Source: Cladosporium sp. IMV 00045 | Lineage: Eukaryota; Ascomycota; Dothideomycetes; Cladosporiales; Cladosporiaceae | Length of the DNA: 22,232 bases | NCBI GenBank assembly: GCA_001931905.2 | Contig: MSJI02000614.1 | Coordinates: forward strand, 1-22,232 | Direction of reading: 5' to 3' | Shown: one piece after another, positions 19,168 through 22,232 of the stretch | Layout: every line of letters begins with the position of its first letter | How positions within the stretch are numbered: the stretch's first letter is position 1 | Notes under the pieces: generated by a model | Databases searched by the model: none | What the model was told of the DNA's origin: nothing | The model's input: only the letters and a program-made list of their open reading frames with translations | Translations under genes and position numbers: made by a program

Positions 19168-22100
19168 TGTAGGCGTCGTGGAAGGTCGTGAAAGGTGAAA
19201 GTCCGTGTGGCGCTGCCCGCGAGGGAGTGTTGATGTTTCTTTCTTGTCTGTCGAGCCAGCGGAGCACTAGGTAGGTCGAATGGGCCTGGACAAAGAACGC
19301 CGGCGCTTGTGTCAGACAGCGCTGGATCAAGACTCCATAGCCTTGTTCGAGAGTGCTTCGTGTCTCTGGTATGCAGGTGGCAGCGTCTCGGAGGTGGCCC
19401 ACGTGGTGGCGTAGGATATAATATGTATAGGGAGGAGTGGTCAGAGAGTCGTTGGATGAGAAGACATCAACGCCGGGCACACGGTGCAGCGGCGGAGGAT
19501 GCCTCGCTGGGTTGATGCAGGAAGAGTAGAGGAATTGGTGAGCGGCGGAAGTGAGGGCGGAAGATGTTGGCGCGACGGCCGCTGGGGCGTTGACACAGAC
19601 GGTGTTGGAGGAGGTCTGACGGCGAACACAGACGGGGTTTAGTGGTCAAGTTGAAACGCTGGCAAAAGGGACGTGCCACAGCGCTAGGAAGAGCCCTGGA
19701 CGGCGGATGATGTGACGACGGTGGGGATGATGGCGGTGAACATGAGTGATTATTGTAAGATACCGGTGGTAGTATTGTGTGGACTCTGAATAATATGATG
19801 AAGAGTGAGGTAACTTGTTTGGTGGCGGCAACAATAACATGTCACAGTCTCGTGATCTGCTCTCCTGTCTGCTTCTTCTTCCACTACTACAGCAGCACAG
19901 TTCAGTAGTGTGAAACGGCTGGCGGCCGAGAAGACTAGTACTTGCTAACTTGCAAATAGTTGATCTGCACCGGGAGCTTCAGCACAAGCAGCCCTGAGTC
20001 GCTAGGCATGTCTAGCGTGAAACACCCTATCGCCCACTCTTTGCTCTTGTCTCTCGTTCGTCTCTCTTTGCCTTTTCCGCCCTGCACACATACGGTATTA
20101 TCCATGCCATGCCATGCCTCTTCTGCCGTCTCCTCTCGCCTGCCAATCGCAACAATCCCAGTCTCGCTTTTTGCGACCTCTTGGCAGCATATCATCGCCG
20201 AGGAAGGAAAGGACGGGCACGACGGGAAGAAGAATCAGGGTCATCCTCGTCTTGTCTTGAATCATTGTTTTTGTCGAGCTCCTATTCCATTCGGCACTTT
20301 TCCTCCGTCCTGTTCTGACAGATCGAATTGCTCACTCACATGTAAGAATTGTGAGCACTGCGCTGGGGGCTCGCACTCCATACACGTTTCAGGCTGCTGA
20401 CGACGAACATAAACAAAATTGACATACTGACACACGGGGCTGCATGTATTGCAAATAGGTATTCATCTCATCAATCAAATGCATGCTACAAATAGCAACA
20501 AGGCATCCCACGATATCAGCTTGGGGTACCGGGGTAATGTTTGGAATGAATTGATTCGCAATACTGCCCTACACGCATTGACCTGTGGATGACGCCTCCT
20601 TATTGAGATAGGAAGATGTTCGCGTGGGTGATCTGAAAATCATCATACAGCTTGCGACGACCGGAAATGCGGCGTTCATCATATGGCCGTGATGGCATTG
20701 CGATTGAGAGTCCACGTGTAACCAATTCGGTCGACTCCGGATCTTGGTGTAAGGCTACTCAGCCTAGTAATCAGGTGCCAGGAGGCAAATACTCCACTCT
20801 CTCTCTCGGCCGGTATGTGGCCATGTCCGAGGTAGACAAGGCTGCAGTATTACTCGAGTCTCAAGATATATTCATGACCGGTGACAGCTCTCTTTCGGAT
20901 CCTGGCCGCCGAGAGGTATAGCCTGCAAGTCTCCAAACAGAGCTCGGTTGCACAGCACATGAGAATAAACTATGACAATCAGATGTTGGGCGTTGCCTGG
21001 TCATGCCATAGTAGTGAGCATGTTATTGTTTCCTCACATGCCCTCACATGTCCTTGGATTGCAGTATTCATCAGGCCTTCGCAGAGCCTGTGCTGTGCAC
21101 GAACAGTGACATGCCGCCCGGGATGAAGCCAGCAAGACCACGAGCCCAAGTGCCGGCCAGTTTATCGGTGTTAAACGCAGATTCAGCGTAGAAAGTCGTG
21201 TGCGGTATGTGCTTTGAGGGCTATTGCGTGACGATTCGATTGACTCAAAGGCGTAACAGCCTTCAAGTCATGTACTGATGAAGTCGTAAGGCAGCTATAC
21301 AGACGATATCTGTCGAGTCGGGGATGCTAGCTTAAAGTGTACTGCTATTCTGTGGCTCCTTGGCCTCGTGGAGGTCTGCAGATTGCGCTATCCGGTACTT
21401 GGTGGGTGCATACATCATATCGTAGCTTCAGCATATGCACACAGCCTCGAATGTGTTGGTGTATTTGTCTGCCAAACTTCACTATAGATATCTGTCCAAA
21501 TATTACATTAAAACGTCTGGAAAATCCATGAGGAATCGGCGAGAGTCTTTGACGATCGATCGGGCATCGAAAAGGGCATGGCTCGGGATATTTCGAGACA
21601 GGCCTTGATCCTTGTCGAAGATGACGTCGACTCGAGCTTCCCAGCCAGCCTGAGCTGGAAGCGTGAAGATGGGCGCACACAGCCAACCGAACCAACCAAC
21701 CTTGCGATCAACTCCCTCTTCGGTCAAGAATCGTACTCGACCACACGTCTTCCCTCGTGCTCGCATCCTGACCGGTATCACACCCAAGTGCCGCAGTTAC
21801 GCCCCGTTGCACTACACCCAAACAGCCTTCAAGTCCACTCAGGCATCTTTTCCCGCCCTCTATCATAAAACTGGCATCCTCCGTCCTCCCCAGTACTGCT
21901 GCTGCCCATCATCTGCCGCATGCTGATCGCACTACTGCCTGCTACTGCCACCTCACTTCACACTCTGCATTAGCACCGACGCGACACTGAGACATCGAAT
22001 CATCCACCGCTAGAGATTGACACAGGGCCATATCACCGAACTGACTCGTCACTGCTGGCATCTCCGACGCACACTTCCAAGGAAAATTCCAATTCAGTCT

Positions 22101-22170
22101 TATTACTCTGCCTTGGCCTGAACACCACGCCTGTGCCCTCGTTCGCTTCTGGAAGCAGCACAGATGCGCA
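19168..22170. other. Divergent intergenic region between the MAPKKK gene and the right-edge gene
   Basis: These 3 kb contain the MAPKKK promoter and leader on the left (about 19168-19700, CT-rich on the minus strand) and the promoter of the right-edge gene on the right (about 21870-22170, CT-rich on the plus strand). The middle (20400-21500) shows nothing I can name; open frames are under 90 codons. Noted elements are TGAAACA at 20018-20024 and a coding-like minus-strand stretch at 21503-21766 (see findings). Confidence 0.6.
20018..20024 (+). promoter_or_regulatory. TGAAACA, candidate pheromone response element
   Basis: The heptamer equals the yeast Ste12 site. It lies about 850 nt upstream of the MAPKKK start, whose pathway ends on Ste12-like factors. 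A single heptamer is easily found by chance in 3 kb (expectation about 0.4), so this is weak. Confidence 0.2.
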
Positions 22171-22232
22171 ATGGAAGACGCGGCTTCGAACTCGCCACCG
22201 CTCGCGCCTGATCCCGCTCCGGCGACACAGCA
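22171..22232 (+). CDS. 5' end of an unidentified plus-strand gene, cut by the window edge
   Basis: An ATG at 22171 (G at -3 and +4, a good start context) opens MEDAASNSPPLAPDPAPATQ and stays open to the window end. The 300 nt before it are pyrimidine-rich with little coding potential, like a fungal leader. An ATG at 22164 in another frame would terminate after 15 codons (TGA at 22209) and may be an upstream start. The Pro/Ala-rich N-terminus gives no family. Confidence 0.45.
   Translation, partial: MEDAASNSPPLAPDPAPATQ

Noticed and set aside
19007..19480. 157-codon minus-strand open frame overlapping the MAPKKK start
   Set aside because: It begins with GTG and has no ATG before it overlaps the true coding frame; best seen as leader sequence.
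20102..20119. Short tandem CATGC repeats
   Set aside because: Only three units; too short to be meaningful.
1..22232. Mobile elements, CRISPR, tRNA or secondary-metabolite cluster
   Set aside because: No transposase, reverse transcriptase, regularly spaced repeats, tRNA T-loop or backbone biosynthetic enzyme was seen on either strand.

Overview
The window looks like part of the nuclear genome of a filamentous ascomycete. Genes are compact and face both ways, with few and short introns (52-89 nt) that carry GTATGT, GTAAGC or GTAAGG donors and CTGAC/CTGAT branch sites, and gene leaders are pyrimidine-rich. The protein families (a Pxa-type peroxisomal ABC half-transporter, a MATA/Ste11-type HMG-box protein, a SAM-RA-kinase MAPKKK) fit Pezizomycotina. 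A dothideomycete is my guess from overall flavour only.

Layout, left to right: (1) the 5' end of a minus-strand gene cut by the left edge (start codon at 88); (2) about 3.1 kb without a convincing gene, holding a perfect 18-bp inverted repeat at 630-684; (3) a plus-strand gene for a degenerate C2H2-like zinc-finger protein (3228-4136); (4) a convergent intergenic region with poly-T runs and a strong hairpin; (5) a two-exon minus-strand gene for an ABCD-family peroxisomal fatty-acyl transporter (5104-7397); (6) a two-exon minus-strand gene for an HMG-box transcription factor (7965-10334), whose HMG box is split by an intron; (7) a 2.66-kb divergent region with two overlapping perfect matches to the fission-yeast Ste11 TR-box and an unexplained long open frame; (8) a plus-strand alpha/beta hydrolase of the hormone-sensitive-lipase type with a short 5' exon (12993-15349); (9) a convergent gap; (10) a two-exon minus-strand gene for the Ste11/SteC/Byr2-type MAPKKK (16188-19167); (11) about 3 kb of upstream sequence; (12) the start of a plus-strand gene cut by the right edge (22171 onward).

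The recognised genes are mostly conserved housekeeping or signalling genes. I see no mobile element, CRISPR array, tRNA or biosynthetic cluster. Two functional themes coexist: lipid handling (acyl transporter and lipase-like hydrolase) and mating/stress signalling (MAPKKK and HMG-box regulator). The most interesting signals are regulatory. An 11-mer, GCTTTCACATG, occurs four times: twice as the arms of the 630-684 hairpin, once upstream of the ABC transporter and once upstream of the hydrolase. The tandem TR-box lies upstream of the HMG gene, suggesting autoregulation. Coordinates of spliced genes come from reading splice sites by eye and keeping the frame across conserved motifs; no search was run.
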